Origin: Meiothermus sp.
GTDB lineage: Bacteria > Deinococcota > Deinococci > Deinococcales > Thermaceae
DNA: 64,000 nt
Reading direction: 5' to 3'
Assembly: GCF_026004115.1 (NCBI RefSeq)
Contig: NZ_BPIM01000001.1
Span: 3,080,501-3,144,500, forward strand
Position 1 is the first letter of the stretch. Each line of letters starts with the position of its first letter. Positions 35,895-44,362 of this stretch are shown one piece after another. A program made the position numbers and the translations under genes. The notes below the pieces were generated by a model that had not been told where the DNA came from, searched no databases, and saw only the letters and a program-made list of their open reading frames with translations.

Positions 35895-36156
35895 AGCACT
35901 ACACGCAGACAAAATTCCTCAACGCACATATGTAGTTTTTGGCATTGGTGTCGACCATGAGCGCTATTTGTTCGGCTATGCCGTTGCTGGAGTTGGGCAG
36001 TATGTTGCCTATATGGGGCAAAAAGACCCAAATGACAGGGAGTATTGCTACCATTCTGCAGTAATGCAACTGGACTGTCACGTTAAGGCGAGAATGTATT
36101 GGGGTGAGGAGTTTCGCGTACCTCGCTTCGTCTTTTTGCGTATATACACCAGATAG
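35895..36156 (+). other. AT-richer orphan segment with partial open frame
   Basis: A plus-strand frame without a clear start reads about 85 natural-looking residues (TYVVFGIGVDHERYLFGYAV, then YWGEEFRVPRFVFLRIYTR) to TAG 36156. Base composition is more AT-rich than its surroundings. Could be the 3' end of a truncated gene left at the edge of the island; a minus-strand frame also covers it. Not recognised. Confidence 0.35.
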
Positions 36157-36160
36157 CCTG

Positions 36161-36865
36161 TCAGCCAGCCCAAAACCCCCACTTACCACCAAGCACGCCT
36201 CTGTCCTCGAGCCATCGCTGCATGGCCGGTAGACCCTGCTCGAGCGCTTTTCTGAACGCCTCCACTCCGAGCAAATAAATCAAGCTTGCCAGCTCTGCGA
36301 TCACGGTAAAACCGCGCACTTGCTGTTCGGTGGCCCATAGTCTTTGGGCCGCGCGCTCAGAATACTGCCAGGGCCGCTTCAGGTAGTGCTCGGGGCCGTG
36401 CCAGGGTTTGAGCTGGCCCTGGTAGGCGGCCCGTTCCTTGCCCCGGAGCGCGGGTACCACCCCAGGCGCGCAGTAGCGGGCTGTCAGGTTGGTCAGTACT
36501 CCCCGGCAGGCCAGGGGGCGGTGGGGGTGCACCGAGCAGGCTCCTTCCGGCGTGAGCAGAGGACAGGGGTTGGCCTCCAGAAAATACGCGGTGGGAAAAT
36601 CGGCTTTATGCTTTTCTTGCGCGATGCGCTCGAGTCTTTTTTGGCCCTCAGCCTCGACACGGGCTAGCACCTCGGGTTGATGGGCCTCGAGCACTTCGCG
36701 CAGATATTCGGCCTCGGCCAACCCGACCACCACCCAGGCACAGCAACAAGAAAAGCAACCCTGACGGCAACTCACTTTCAGGCCATGCTGGGCCAGGTAG
36801 TGTTCGGTGCGGGTGTCCAGGTTCTGGTGCGCTCGAGCCACCGCTTGCCGCAAAACCGGGTTCAT
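36161..36865 (-). CDS. YkgJ-family cysteine cluster protein
   Basis: 234 residues from ATG 36865. The Cys cluster CRQGCFSCCCAWV near residue 33, then CPLLTPEGACSVHPHRPLACRG, matches the YkgJ/UPF0153 CxxCxxCC family thought to bind Zn or an Fe-S cluster. Function is unknown. Marks the return to ordinary chromosomal sequence after the IS-rich island. Confidence 0.85.
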   Translation of the reverse strand: MNPVLRQAVARAHQNLDTRTEHYLAQHGLKVSCRQGCFSCCCAWVVVGLAEAEYLREVLEAHQPEVLARVEAEGQKRLERIAQEKHKADFPTAYFLEANPCPLLTPEGACSVHPHRPLACRGVLTNLTARYCAPGVVPALRGKERAAYQGQLKPWHGPEHYLKRPWQYSERAAQRLWATEQQVRGFTVIAELASLIYLLGVEAFRKALEQGLPAMQRWLEDRGVLGGKWGFWAG

Positions 36866-36959
36866 CGCCTTTATCATACGGCTGTAAAGCACGCACACCA
36901 GGAAAAGGCGTTTATGACGTGGTTGTTCGGCTCCTGACGGTTCACAAAGTCACAAATGG

Positions 36960-36965
36960 TACAAT
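36960..36965 (+). promoter_or_regulatory. -10 box of the phosphorylase gene
   Basis: TACAAT ends 12 bases before ATG 36978, and no Shine-Dalgarno lies between, so the transcript should have a leader of only about 5 bases. No good -35 is visible at 17 bases. Confidence 0.5.
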
Positions 36966-36977
36966 CTCTTTCTGATT

Positions 36978-39494
36978 ATGAATGTCATCGGTCGAATCAC
37001 CGCTATGCCCGCCCTGCCTGAGCCCCTAAAGGGACTGCGCGAGGTCGCCTACAATCTCTGGTGGAGCTGGAATCCAGAGGCACAGCACCTCTTCGAACAA
37101 ATTAATCCTTCACAGTGGAAGCGCTTCCGGTCGAACCCGGTGCGGGCCTTGCTGGAAGCCGAACCCGAGCGCCTCCTGGCCCTGGCCGAAAATGCAGGTT
37201 ATGTGGGTGCGGTAGAAGCCACCGTTGCTAACTTCCGCCATTACCTGCAAACCCGCCCCCAAAAACCCCCACGGATTGCCTACTTCTCGATGGAGTATGG
37301 CTTCCATGAGTCGCTGCCCATTTACTCCGGGGGCCTGGGCATTCTGGCTGGCGACCACATCAAAGCGGCCTCGGATCTGGGGCTAAGCCTGACCGGCATC
37401 GGCATGTTCTATCACGAGGGCTATTTTCGCCAGCAGCTCACACCGGAGGGCCAGCAAAGGGAGGTCTACGAGGATTTGCTGCCCGAGGAGCTGCCCTTAC
37501 AAGTTGTTCTCAAGGACGGCAAGCCCCTGAAAGTGGGCGTAGAGTTTCCCGGACGCACCGTATATGTGATGGCCTACAAGGCCCAGGTAGGCACCATTCC
37601 GGTCTACCTGATGAGCACCAACCTGCCCGAAAACCGCCCCGAGGACCGCGCCCTCACCGCAAGGCTCTATGCTCCAGGTCAGGAAATTCGCATCGAGCAG
37701 GAGATGATTCTGGGCATTGGCGGGGTGCGGCTGTTGCGGGCTTTGGGGCTTTCGCCCGAGGTCTGGCACATGAACGAGGGCCACGCGGCGTTCCTGGGCC
37801 TGGAGCGCATGCGGGAGATGGTAGCTGCAGGAAGCGCCTTCAGCGAAGCCCTCGAGGCCACTGCGGCTGGGGCCCTCTTCACCACCCATACCCCCGTACC
37901 GGCCGGACACGACACCTTTCCGCTAGATCTGGTGGAGCGTTACCTGGATGGTTGGTGGAATAAGCTGGGCATCAGCAAAGAAGAGTTTGTTGCCCTGGGG
38001 CGCGAGGAAAAGAGCTATGGCCCGGTCTTCAGCATGTCCAACCTGGCCCTGCACACCTCCCGCGCCGCTGGCGGGGTTTCGGCCTTGCACGGTGAGGTCT
38101 CCCGTGAGATGTTCCAGCACCTGTGGAAGGGCTTAGAGCCGGAGGAAGTCCCCATCAGGCACATCACCAACGGCATCCACACCTTCACCTTCCTGCACCC
38201 GGAGCTGCATAGCCTCTACGAGCGCACCTTTCCCAAAACCTGGGCCGAGCAACTGCACGACCCCAGCCAGTGGACCGTAGACAGGCTCGAGGAGGACGAG
38301 CTGTGGCGCATCCGCAACAAGCTGCGGGCTGGTCTGATTGAGGAAGTACGACTCCGGCTATTTGAGCAGCGCCGCCGCAATGGCGACCTCCCGGCCAGCC
38401 TGCGGGCTGCCGAAAAGGTGCTCGACCCCACCGTGCTCACCATCGGGTTTGCCCGCCGTTTTGCCACCTACAAGCGGGCTATCCTGATGTTCACCGACCC
38501 CGAGCGCCTGGTCTCGATATTGAATGGCCCCTTGCCGGTGCAGTTTGTTTTTGCCGGTAAGGCCCACCCCAAGGACGAACCCGGCAAGGAGTTCATCAAG
38601 AAGTTGGCCGAGAAAATCAAGGCGCTGGGCCTGGAAGACAAGATGATTTTGCTCGAGGACTATGACATGAGCCTGGCCCGCAGCCTGGTGCAGGGGGTGG
38701 ATGTCTGGCTCAATACCCCCCGCAGGCCCATGGAAGCCTCGGGCACCTCAGGCATGAAGGCCGCCCTCAACGGCGCCCTGAACTTCTCCATTCTGGACGG
38801 CTGGTGGGCCGAGGCCTTCAACACCACCAACGGCTGGGCCATCGGCGACGACCGTACCTATGCCACCGAGGAAGCCCAGGATCACGCCGACGCCCAGAGC
38901 TTCTACGACACCCTGCAATACGAGATTATCCCGCTCTTTTATGCCCGGGGCGCCGTAGGCACGCCCTCAGGCTGGCTGGCCATGGTGCGCGACAGCATTC
39001 GCACCTGTGGGCCCACCTACTCGGCCCAGCGCATGGTGGATGAGTACCACCACAAGTTCTATACCCCTCTGGCTAAGCGGGCAGACCACCTACTGGAGAA
39101 CAATGCCGCTGTGCTCAAGGAAGTAGCAGCCTGGAAAAGACAGGTACAAAGTGCCTGGAACAACGTGAAGGTCTGGGTCGAGGCTCCGCATGCCGCTGCC
39201 AACCAGCCCTTGCAGTTGCGGGCTTTCGTGCAAGCCTATGGCATTCCCACCGAGACGCTCAAGGTTGAGCTCGTTGTGCGCCGCAGCAGCGGTGACCTCG
39301 AGGTCGTGGCCCTGAAGCCCAGCGGCCAGGAGCGCGAGGCCCTTCTGTACACCGGCACCTACCTGCCGGCCCGACCCGGCAGTTACCTGTATGGGGTACG
39401 GGTGGTGGCGCTGCACCCCGAGCTTTCCTGTCCGCGTGAGGTGGCTTTCGTGAAGTGGGCCGCAGCCGTAGTCGAAGAGACAGTAAAGGTGTAA
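36978..39494 (+). CDS. glgP: Alpha-glucan (glycogen/maltodextrin) phosphorylase
   Basis: 838 residues of glycosyltransferase family 35. An N-terminal DUF3417 segment (PLKGLREVAYNLWWSWNPEAQHLFEQINP) marks the thermophile/actinobacterial branch. Active-site landmarks: YSGGLGILAGDHIKAASDLG, WHMNEGHAAFL, HTPVPAGHDTF, and the PLP-lysine block MEASGTSGMKAALNGALNFS. Releases glucose-1-phosphate from alpha-1,4-glucans. Monocistronic, between a -10 box and an intrinsic terminator. Confidence 0.96.
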   Translation: MNVIGRITAMPALPEPLKGLREVAYNLWWSWNPEAQHLFEQINPSQWKRFRSNPVRALLEAEPERLLALAENAGYVGAVEATVANFRHYLQTRPQKPPRIAYFSMEYGFHESLPIYSGGLGILAGDHIKAASDLGLSLTGIGMFYHEGYFRQQLTPEGQQREVYEDLLPEELPLQVVLKDGKPLKVGVEFPGRTVYVMAYKAQVGTIPVYLMSTNLPENRPEDRALTARLYAPGQEIRIEQEMILGIGGVRLLRALGLSPEVWHMNEGHAAFLGLERMREMVAAGSAFSEALEATAAGALFTTHTPVPAGHDTFPLDLVERYLDGWWNKLGISKEEFVALGREEKSYGPVFSMSNLALHTSRAAGGVSALHGEVSREMFQHLWKGLEPEEVPIRHITNGIHTFTFLHPELHSLYERTFPKTWAEQLHDPSQWTVDRLEEDELWRIRNKLRAGLIEEVRLRLFEQRRRNGDLPASLRAAEKVLDPTVLTIGFARRFATYKRAILMFTDPERLVSILNGPLPVQFVFAGKAHPKDEPGKEFIKKLAEKIKALGLEDKMILLEDYDMSLARSLVQGVDVWLNTPRRPMEASGTSGMKAALNGALNFSILDGWWAEAFNTTNGWAIGDDRTYATEEAQDHADAQSFYDTLQYEIIPLFYARGAVGTPSGWLAMVRDSIRTCGPTYSAQRMVDEYHHKFYTPLAKRADHLLENNAAVLKEVAAWKRQVQSAWNNVKVWVEAPHAAANQPLQLRAFVQAYGIPTETLKVELVVRRSSGDLEVVALKPSGQEREALLYTGTYLPARPGSYLYGVRVVALHPELSCPREVAFVKWAAAVVEETVKV

Positions 39495-39505
39495 TTCTCA
39501 CTCAC

Positions 39506-39536
39506 AAGAGCCCACTCAAGGATGGGCTCTTATTTT
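39506..39536 (+). terminator. Intrinsic terminator of the phosphorylase gene
   Basis: Perfect 9-bp stem AAGAGCCCA/TGGGCTCTT, 8-base loop, followed by ATTTTC. Confidence 0.85.
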
Positions 39537-39555
39537 CTCATAAATTTTACGCAAC

Positions 39556-39569
39556 TACGTAATAACGTA
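39556..39569 (+). promoter_or_regulatory. Candidate operator upstream of the ArsR-like gene
   Basis: Inverted repeat TACGT-AATA-ACGTA, 5 bases before the GTG start. Its position at the transcription start suits autoregulation by the winged-helix protein it precedes. Confidence 0.4.
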
Positions 39570-39574
39570 TCTTC

Positions 39575-40168
39575 GTGGATTTAGAAGCCCGCATCCAGCG
39601 GCTCGAGACCCGCCTAGCCGCCCTGGAACAAGCCTCGAGGGCACCATCGGAGCCACCCGAAGGCGACCTTTGGGCGCTGGAGCATCTGCGTCAGGCCGCC
39701 CGGCCGGGTGGCGAGGTGGTCTTTGCGGGATATGCCGAGCTGGCTTCAGGTAGCTGGGGTTGGCAGTGGGGTTTGCCGGTTGGCGAGCTGTTGAGCGCGC
39801 CGTGGGCAGAGGTGGCCGAAACCCTCGCCGCTTTGGGTCACCCTTTGCGCCTGGAAATTCTTCGGGCGGTATTGAATGGCCAGAGCAACACCCAGGACCT
39901 GCAGCATCTCGCCGAAATTGGCACCACCGGTCAGCTTTACCACCACCTCAAAGAACTGCAAGGCGCGGGCTGGCTTAAGGTCGGCAAACGAGGAACTTAC
40001 GCGGTGCCCCCCGAGCGCATCATCCCCTTACTGGTCATCCTGAGCGCCGCCGGGGGTGAAACCCTGGCAATGCGGAAGGGAAAAAAAGGAGGTAGCGATG
40101 AAATGCTGGATGGTCATGGTAACCCTGCTGCTGGGGCTGGGCCTGGCTCAGGCCCCGCTCACCCCTAA
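39575..40168 (+). CDS. ArsR-like winged-helix transcriptional regulator
   Basis: 197 residues, GTG start. N-terminal coiled coil (DLEARIQRLETRLAALEQ), a linker with a WGWQWGLPVGELL element, then a winged helix: ETLAALGHPLRLEILRAVLNG, QLYHHLKELQGAGWLKVG. This is an ArsR/helix-turn-helix arrangement without visible metal-binding Cys. Its 3' end overlaps the start of the beta-lactamase-fold gene by 71 bases in another frame, so the two are tightly linked. Confidence 0.8.
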   Translation: MDLEARIQRLETRLAALEQASRAPSEPPEGDLWALEHLRQAARPGGEVVFAGYAELASGSWGWQWGLPVGELLSAPWAEVAETLAALGHPLRLEILRAVLNGQSNTQDLQHLAEIGTTGQLYHHLKELQGAGWLKVGKRGTYAVPPERIIPLLVILSAAGGETLAMRKGKKGGSDEMLDGHGNPAAGAGPGSGPAHP

Positions 40169-41264
40169 AGCAGCCCTCGAGCGCCTCTTCACCGAGCAGC
40201 CCACCAGGCCCGAGTGGTTTGCGCCGGTCTTCTTGCAGCAGGTCTCGGTGGCCCAGGTCGAGGCCATCCTGGCCCAGCTCAAGCAAACGCTGGGCAAATA
40301 CGAGGGCGTGGAGCCCGAAGGCCCCAACTTCAGGGTGGTCTTTGAACAAGGTATCGTACCCGCGCAAATATCGCTCGACGCCCAGGGCCGCATCCAGGGA
40401 CTCTTCTTCCGCCCGCCCCAGCCCAAAAAAGCCCTCAGTCCCGAACAACTGCTGGCTGAGTACCGCAAGCTGCCCGGGCAGGTAAGCGTGTGGGTGCAGG
40501 AGGGGAGCCGGGAGCGGTTGAACCTGAACCCAGAGGCGGTGCTGGCGGTGGGCTCGAGCTTCAAACTGGCGGTGCTGGAAGCCCTGCGCCAGCAGATCGA
40601 GGCCGGGCAGCGCCGGTGGAGCGATACCGTACCTTTGCGCCCGGAGTGGAAAAGCCTGCCCAGCGGCACCTTGCAAAACCTGCCCGATGGCACCCCTTTA
40701 AGCCTCGAGCAGTACGCCACCCAGATGATCTCCATCTCCGACAACACCGCTACCGATGCGCTCATCGCCATAGTAGGGCGCGAGGCGGTAGAAAAGCTGG
40801 CCCCGCGCAACCGGCCCTTCCTGACGACCCGCGAGGCTTTTGTCCTCAAGAACCCACAAAACAGGGAATGGCTCCAGCGCTACCGGGCCAATCCCGGTGA
40901 CCGGGCGGCCCTGCTGGCCCCACTGGCCAACCTGCCCTTGCCCGATGCGGGGGTGTTTGCCGGGGGGCCGGTGGCCATTGACGTGGAGTGGTTTTTTACC
41001 ACCCGCGAGCTGTGTGAGCTGATGAGCAAGGTGCAGGCTTTACCCTTGATGTCGCTCAACCCGGGCGTGGCCAACCCCGCCGACTGGCAACGGGTGGCCT
41101 ACAAAGGAGGCTCGGAGCCGGGGGTGCTCAACCTGACCACCTGGCTCACCGGCAAAAACGGCCAGCAGTACTGCGTCTCGGCCACTTGGAACAACCCCCA
41201 GGCCCCCCTGGACGAAAACCAGTTCTTCTTGCTCTACACCAGCCTCTTGAACACCTTGAAGTAG
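40098..41264 (+). CDS. Secreted class-A beta-lactamase-fold serine hydrolase
   Basis: 388 residues from ATG 40098 (GGAGG 6 bases upstream). Signal peptide MKCWMVMVTLLLGLGLAQA. Residues about 20-120 form a DUF3887-like N-terminal domain; from about 130 a beta-lactamase-2 fold with SSFKLAVL (SxxK), SDNTATD (SDN) and KGGSEPG (KTG-like) motifs, all three active-site elements. It could be a true beta-lactamase or a peptidoglycan-related enzyme; the KGG variant and extra domain argue against a classical resistance enzyme. Confidence 0.88.
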   Translation: MKCWMVMVTLLLGLGLAQAPLTPKAALERLFTEQPTRPEWFAPVFLQQVSVAQVEAILAQLKQTLGKYEGVEPEGPNFRVVFEQGIVPAQISLDAQGRIQGLFFRPPQPKKALSPEQLLAEYRKLPGQVSVWVQEGSRERLNLNPEAVLAVGSSFKLAVLEALRQQIEAGQRRWSDTVPLRPEWKSLPSGTLQNLPDGTPLSLEQYATQMISISDNTATDALIAIVGREAVEKLAPRNRPFLTTREAFVLKNPQNREWLQRYRANPGDRAALLAPLANLPLPDAGVFAGGPVAIDVEWFFTTRELCELMSKVQALPLMSLNPGVANPADWQRVAYKGGSEPGVLNLTTWLTGKNGQQYCVSATWNNPQAPLDENQFFLLYTSLLNTLK

Positions 41265-41273
41265 ACTGACCGC

Positions 41274-42257
41274 ATGCGTGTGGTGCCCTTTCGTTTTGAA
41301 GAAAACACCTTTTGGCTCTTGGATCAGCGCAAGCTCCCTTTCGAAGAAGTCTGGGTGCCCTGCAAAAGCGCCCAGGAAACGGCCTTGGGCATCAAGGAGA
41401 TGGTGGTGCGCGGGGCCCCGGCCATCGGGGTGACGGCAGCCTATGGTATGGTGCTGGCCCACCTGTCGGGCGAGAAGCCCGCTCAGGCCGATGCCCTGCT
41501 ACGCCAGAGCCGCCCCACCGCGGTCAATCTGTTTTATGCCTTAGACCGCATGAAACCCCACTGGGGCAACCTGGAGGCCTCGCTTCAGGAAGCCAAAGCG
41601 ATTTGGACCGAGGTCGAAGCCACCGAACAGGCCATCAGCCAGCACGGGGCGCGGGTGCTCAAAGGCCAGGTGCTCACCCACTGCAACACAGGTCCCCTGG
41701 CCACCGGCGGTTTTGGCACCGCCCTGGGGGCGATCATTGAGGCCCACCGGCAGGGCCGGGTAACCCACGTCTGGGTAGACGAGACCCGCCCTTACCTGCA
41801 AGGAGCCCGCCTGACCGCCTACGAACTACAAAAAGCCGGGGTGCCCGCCACCCTGATTACCGACAACATGGCGGCCTATCAGATGGGCCAAGGCCAGGTA
41901 GACGCCGTCATTCTGGGCACCGACCGCATGGCCCTAAACGGCGACTTTGCCAACAAAATAGGCACCTATGGCCTGGCTATTCTGGCCCAGTACCACGGCA
42001 TTCCCTTCTACCCGGCCCTGCCGCTCTCATCGGTAGACCCCAAGCTAGAAAGCGGTGCCCAGATTCCCATCGAAGAGCGCTCGGCTCGGGAGGTCACGTT
42101 CATTCGGGGGCAGCCCATCGCACCCGAGGGCTTCCCTGCTGCCCATCCGGGCTTCGATGTAACCCCCCATCATCTGATAACCGGCATCGTGACCGAGAAG
42201 GGCGTGCTCTACCCGCCCTTCGATGAATCGCTGCGGGCTGCACTTGGCATTGGGTAA
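41274..42257 (+). CDS. mtnA: S-methyl-5-thioribose-1-phosphate isomerase
   Basis: 327 residues. Family blocks: KEMVVRGAPAIGVTAAYG, HCNTGPLATGGFGTALG (catalytic Cys), VDETRPYLQGARLTAYEL and GTDRMALNGDFANKIGTYGLA (catalytic Asp). Converts MTR-1-P to methylthioribulose-1-P in methionine salvage. The homologous eIF2B-like and ribose-1,5-bisphosphate isomerases lack the Cys-Asp pair. No other salvage genes adjoin. Confidence 0.95.
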   Translation: MRVVPFRFEENTFWLLDQRKLPFEEVWVPCKSAQETALGIKEMVVRGAPAIGVTAAYGMVLAHLSGEKPAQADALLRQSRPTAVNLFYALDRMKPHWGNLEASLQEAKAIWTEVEATEQAISQHGARVLKGQVLTHCNTGPLATGGFGTALGAIIEAHRQGRVTHVWVDETRPYLQGARLTAYELQKAGVPATLITDNMAAYQMGQGQVDAVILGTDRMALNGDFANKIGTYGLAILAQYHGIPFYPALPLSSVDPKLESGAQIPIEERSAREVTFIRGQPIAPEGFPAAHPGFDVTPHHLITGIVTEKGVLYPPFDESLRAALGIG

Positions 42258-42260
42258 AAC

Positions 42261-42884
42261 ATGACCTTCCAGGGCTGGTGGGAACAACTGACCGGTGCAA
42301 CCTGCCCCGGTTGCGGGCAGTCTTTACATCAGCCCTTGCTTTGTGCAAACTGCCGGGCTTTGCTGGTGCCCCGTCACCTGCCCCATTTTGTGTACCTAGG
42401 CGATTACCAGCGGTTTGGCCAGCTGGCCAAGGCCATCAAGTATCAGGGCCGGCGCGAGTTGGCCACCTTTTTAGGCCAGCAGATTGCGCTGGGGGCCAAA
42501 CAGGCCGAATGGAGGCTCGACGGCATAACCTCGGTGCCCACCCTTTTCAACCGCAAGGTAAAGCGCGGCTACAACCAGGCCGAACTACTGGCCCAAGCAG
42601 TCGCAGAAAAACTGCACGTTCCCTACCAGGACTTGCTCCTGCGCGTCACGTGGGATACTTCGCAAACCAGAAAAACCTTGCAGAAGCGCCTCGAGCTCCC
42701 CGAGACCACTTTTCAACCTAAGAGCCCTGTAAAGGGCATCTGGCTGCTGGTAGACGACGTCGTGACCACCGGCACCACCTTTGAACGGGCCCGCAAAGCC
42801 TTGCTCGAGGCCGGCGCCACCAGGGTCTTTGGCGCGGCAATTGCGGTAAAAAGCCCACACGATCTATCCCGCTATTCCCTATAA
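42261..42884 (+). CDS. ComF-family phosphoribosyltransferase-like protein
   Basis: 207 residues, 3 bases after mtnA. N-terminal zinc finger CPGCGQSLHQPLLCANC (four Cys), then a phosphoribosyltransferase fold with the PRPP loop LLVDDVVTTGTTFERARKALLEAGA at the C-terminus. ComF is needed for DNA uptake in competent bacteria; Thermus/Meiothermus are naturally competent, which fits. Confidence 0.9.
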   Translation: MTFQGWWEQLTGATCPGCGQSLHQPLLCANCRALLVPRHLPHFVYLGDYQRFGQLAKAIKYQGRRELATFLGQQIALGAKQAEWRLDGITSVPTLFNRKVKRGYNQAELLAQAVAEKLHVPYQDLLLRVTWDTSQTRKTLQKRLELPETTFQPKSPVKGIWLLVDDVVTTGTTFERARKALLEAGATRVFGAAIAVKSPHDLSRYSL

Positions 42885-42895
42885 TCTAGGGTATA

Positions 42896-42923
42896 GAACC
42901 CCAAGCACCGTCTGGGGTTCTTT
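42896..42923 (+). terminator. Hairpin after comF-like gene
   Basis: Perfect 8-bp stem GAACCCCA/TGGGGTTC with a 9-base loop, then TTTG. A probable terminator for mtnA-comF. Confidence 0.65.
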
Positions 42924-42933
42924 GAAGCACGAG

Positions 42934-42969
42934 ACCAGCCCCCACCTCTTCTGGAGCGTGGGGCTTGGT
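42934..42969 (+). promoter_or_regulatory. Second hairpin in the leader of the DUF4258 gene
   Basis: ACCAGCCCCCA pairs with TGGGGCTTGGT (one mismatch, one G-U), 20 bases before ATG 42989. A back-to-back terminator or an attenuating leader hairpin. Confidence 0.45.
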
Positions 42970-42988
42970 TTATAAAAAGGGGGGACGA

Positions 42989-43402
42989 ATGATTAAGCGT
43001 TCGCGCATCCGCAGGCTCGAGGAACTCCTCCCCTACATTCGCGAAGGCCGCTACCGCATAGGCCCCCATGTGGCCAAACACATGCTGCAAGAGGGCTTCA
43101 TCGAGCACGATGTGTTGCAGGCCGTGGAGTGGGGCCGCGAGATGGCGGTCTACCCCGAAGATCAGCGGATGCTGGTACTGGGCTACATGGTTTTTCCGCC
43201 CCAGCTCAAGCTGCCCCTGCACGTGGTGCTGGAGTACCGCGAACCGCGCTGGGTGGATATCGTGACCGCCTTTATCCCCAAAAAACCCCACCAGGTGTAC
43301 TCCAGGGCCCGCATCGCCGCCATTCTGCGTTACGACGGAACCTTTCAGGAAGTGCGCTGGGTCAGGCCCAAGTTCCTCACTGCCGAGGACATCCCGCACT
43401 AA
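42989..43402 (+). CDS. DUF4258-like protein
   Basis: 137 residues from ATG 42989, with GGGGGG 5-10 bases upstream. Contains YRIGPHVAKHMLQEGFIEHDVLQAVEWGRE and LHVVLEYREPRWVDIVTAFIP, a pattern like DUF4258 (BrnT/RelE-like fold). Here no antitoxin partner is seen, so a toxin role is not supported. Tail-to-tail with ribF, with a 4-base overlap. Confidence 0.75.
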   Translation: MIKRSRIRRLEELLPYIREGRYRIGPHVAKHMLQEGFIEHDVLQAVEWGREMAVYPEDQRMLVLGYMVFPPQLKLPLHVVLEYREPRWVDIVTAFIPKKPHQVYSRARIAAILRYDGTFQEVRWVRPKFLTAEDIPH

Positions 43403-44286
43403 AAGCCCAGCACCTTGCGGGCAAGTTCTGCATCTTGAGACAGTTGGGCTTTGAGGGCTTCCAGGCTCTCAAACTTCTTTTCACCGCGCAGTTTGGTGAG
43501 GAACTCCACGCTGAGTTCCTGACCATATAAGTCGCCCGTAAAGCCAAACAGATGCACCTCGAAGCGCAATACCTGACCCGAGACGGTCGGGCGGTAGCCT
43601 ATGTTGGCCATGCCGCCAAAGCGACCTTGCGGGGTCTGCACCCGCACAGCGAACACCCCCATCGGCAGAATTTTGAGGGGGGCTACTTCGATATTGGCAG
43701 TGGGGAAACCCAACCGCCGCCCAAGTTTGTCACCCTCCTGCACGATACCCCGGGCAGTGTACGCCCGCCCCAAGAGCAGCTTGGCCTCGTCTACTTCGCC
43801 CTCGCGCAACAGGTCGCGAATGCGGCTCGACTTAACCGGCCCGCCGCTCAGCTCGAGCAGAGGCAGAATCTGGGTGGGGGCCACCGTATTCAGATCTTCC
43901 AGGCTCCCGGCCCTCCCCTGTCCAAAGCGGAAGTCGGCGCCCACAAAGATGCGCTGGGCTTCCAGGGTGCGCAGGTCGCCCAGGAAGTCATCTTTGCTGC
44001 GCTTTGAGAAAGCCTCGGTGAAGGGCACGATCAGGGCGATTTCGACCCCCAGGCCCCGCAAGAGCTCGAGCTTCTCCGACAGATCGGTCAGGAAGCCCTC
44101 CCCTTTCATGAAAACCTTGCTGGGGGGGTCGAAGGTATAGACGAGCAGCGGAATGTGCTGGTTCTTGGCCTCCTGCTGGGCCTGGTGGATCAGGTGCTGG
44201 TGCCCGAGGTGCAGGCCATCAAAGCTGCCTATGGCCACCACCTTGGGGCCGGCGGGTGCGTCGGAAGGGTCGTTGATGAGCAGCAT
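43399..44286 (-). CDS. ribF: Bifunctional riboflavin kinase / FAD synthetase
   Basis: 295 residues. N-terminal FMN-adenylyltransferase domain with IGSFDGLHLGHQHLI (HxGH nucleotidyltransferase motif) and FSKRSKDDFL; C-terminal riboflavin kinase domain with YTARGIVQEGDKLGRRLGFPTANIE and GGMANIGYRPT. Makes FMN and FAD, supplying the many flavoenzymes (TrmFO, Lpd) of this cell. Confidence 0.96.
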   Translation of the reverse strand: MLLINDPSDAPAGPKVVAIGSFDGLHLGHQHLIHQAQQEAKNQHIPLLVYTFDPPSKVFMKGEGFLTDLSEKLELLRGLGVEIALIVPFTEAFSKRSKDDFLGDLRTLEAQRIFVGADFRFGQGRAGSLEDLNTVAPTQILPLLELSGGPVKSSRIRDLLREGEVDEAKLLLGRAYTARGIVQEGDKLGRRLGFPTANIEVAPLKILPMGVFAVRVQTPQGRFGGMANIGYRPTVSGQVLRFEVHLFGFTGDLYGQELSVEFLTKLRGEKKFESLEALKAQLSQDAELARKVLGF

Positions 44287-44362
44287 AGAAGCGTAGGAAG
44301 AAAAGTCTGGGAAAACCGTGCGTAGTGAGCTAAGCGCTTTAGCGTACCGTCATTGGGCATCG

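Noticed and set aside
25531-36160. Attachment site duplicated from the tRNA-Ser 3' end
   Set aside because: No second copy of the tRNA 3' sequence could be found to the right, so integration at the tRNA is not demonstrated.
42989-43402. DUF4258 protein as a BrnT-like toxin
   Set aside because: No antitoxin gene adjoins and the protein is longer than typical BrnT, so the toxin call is not supported.
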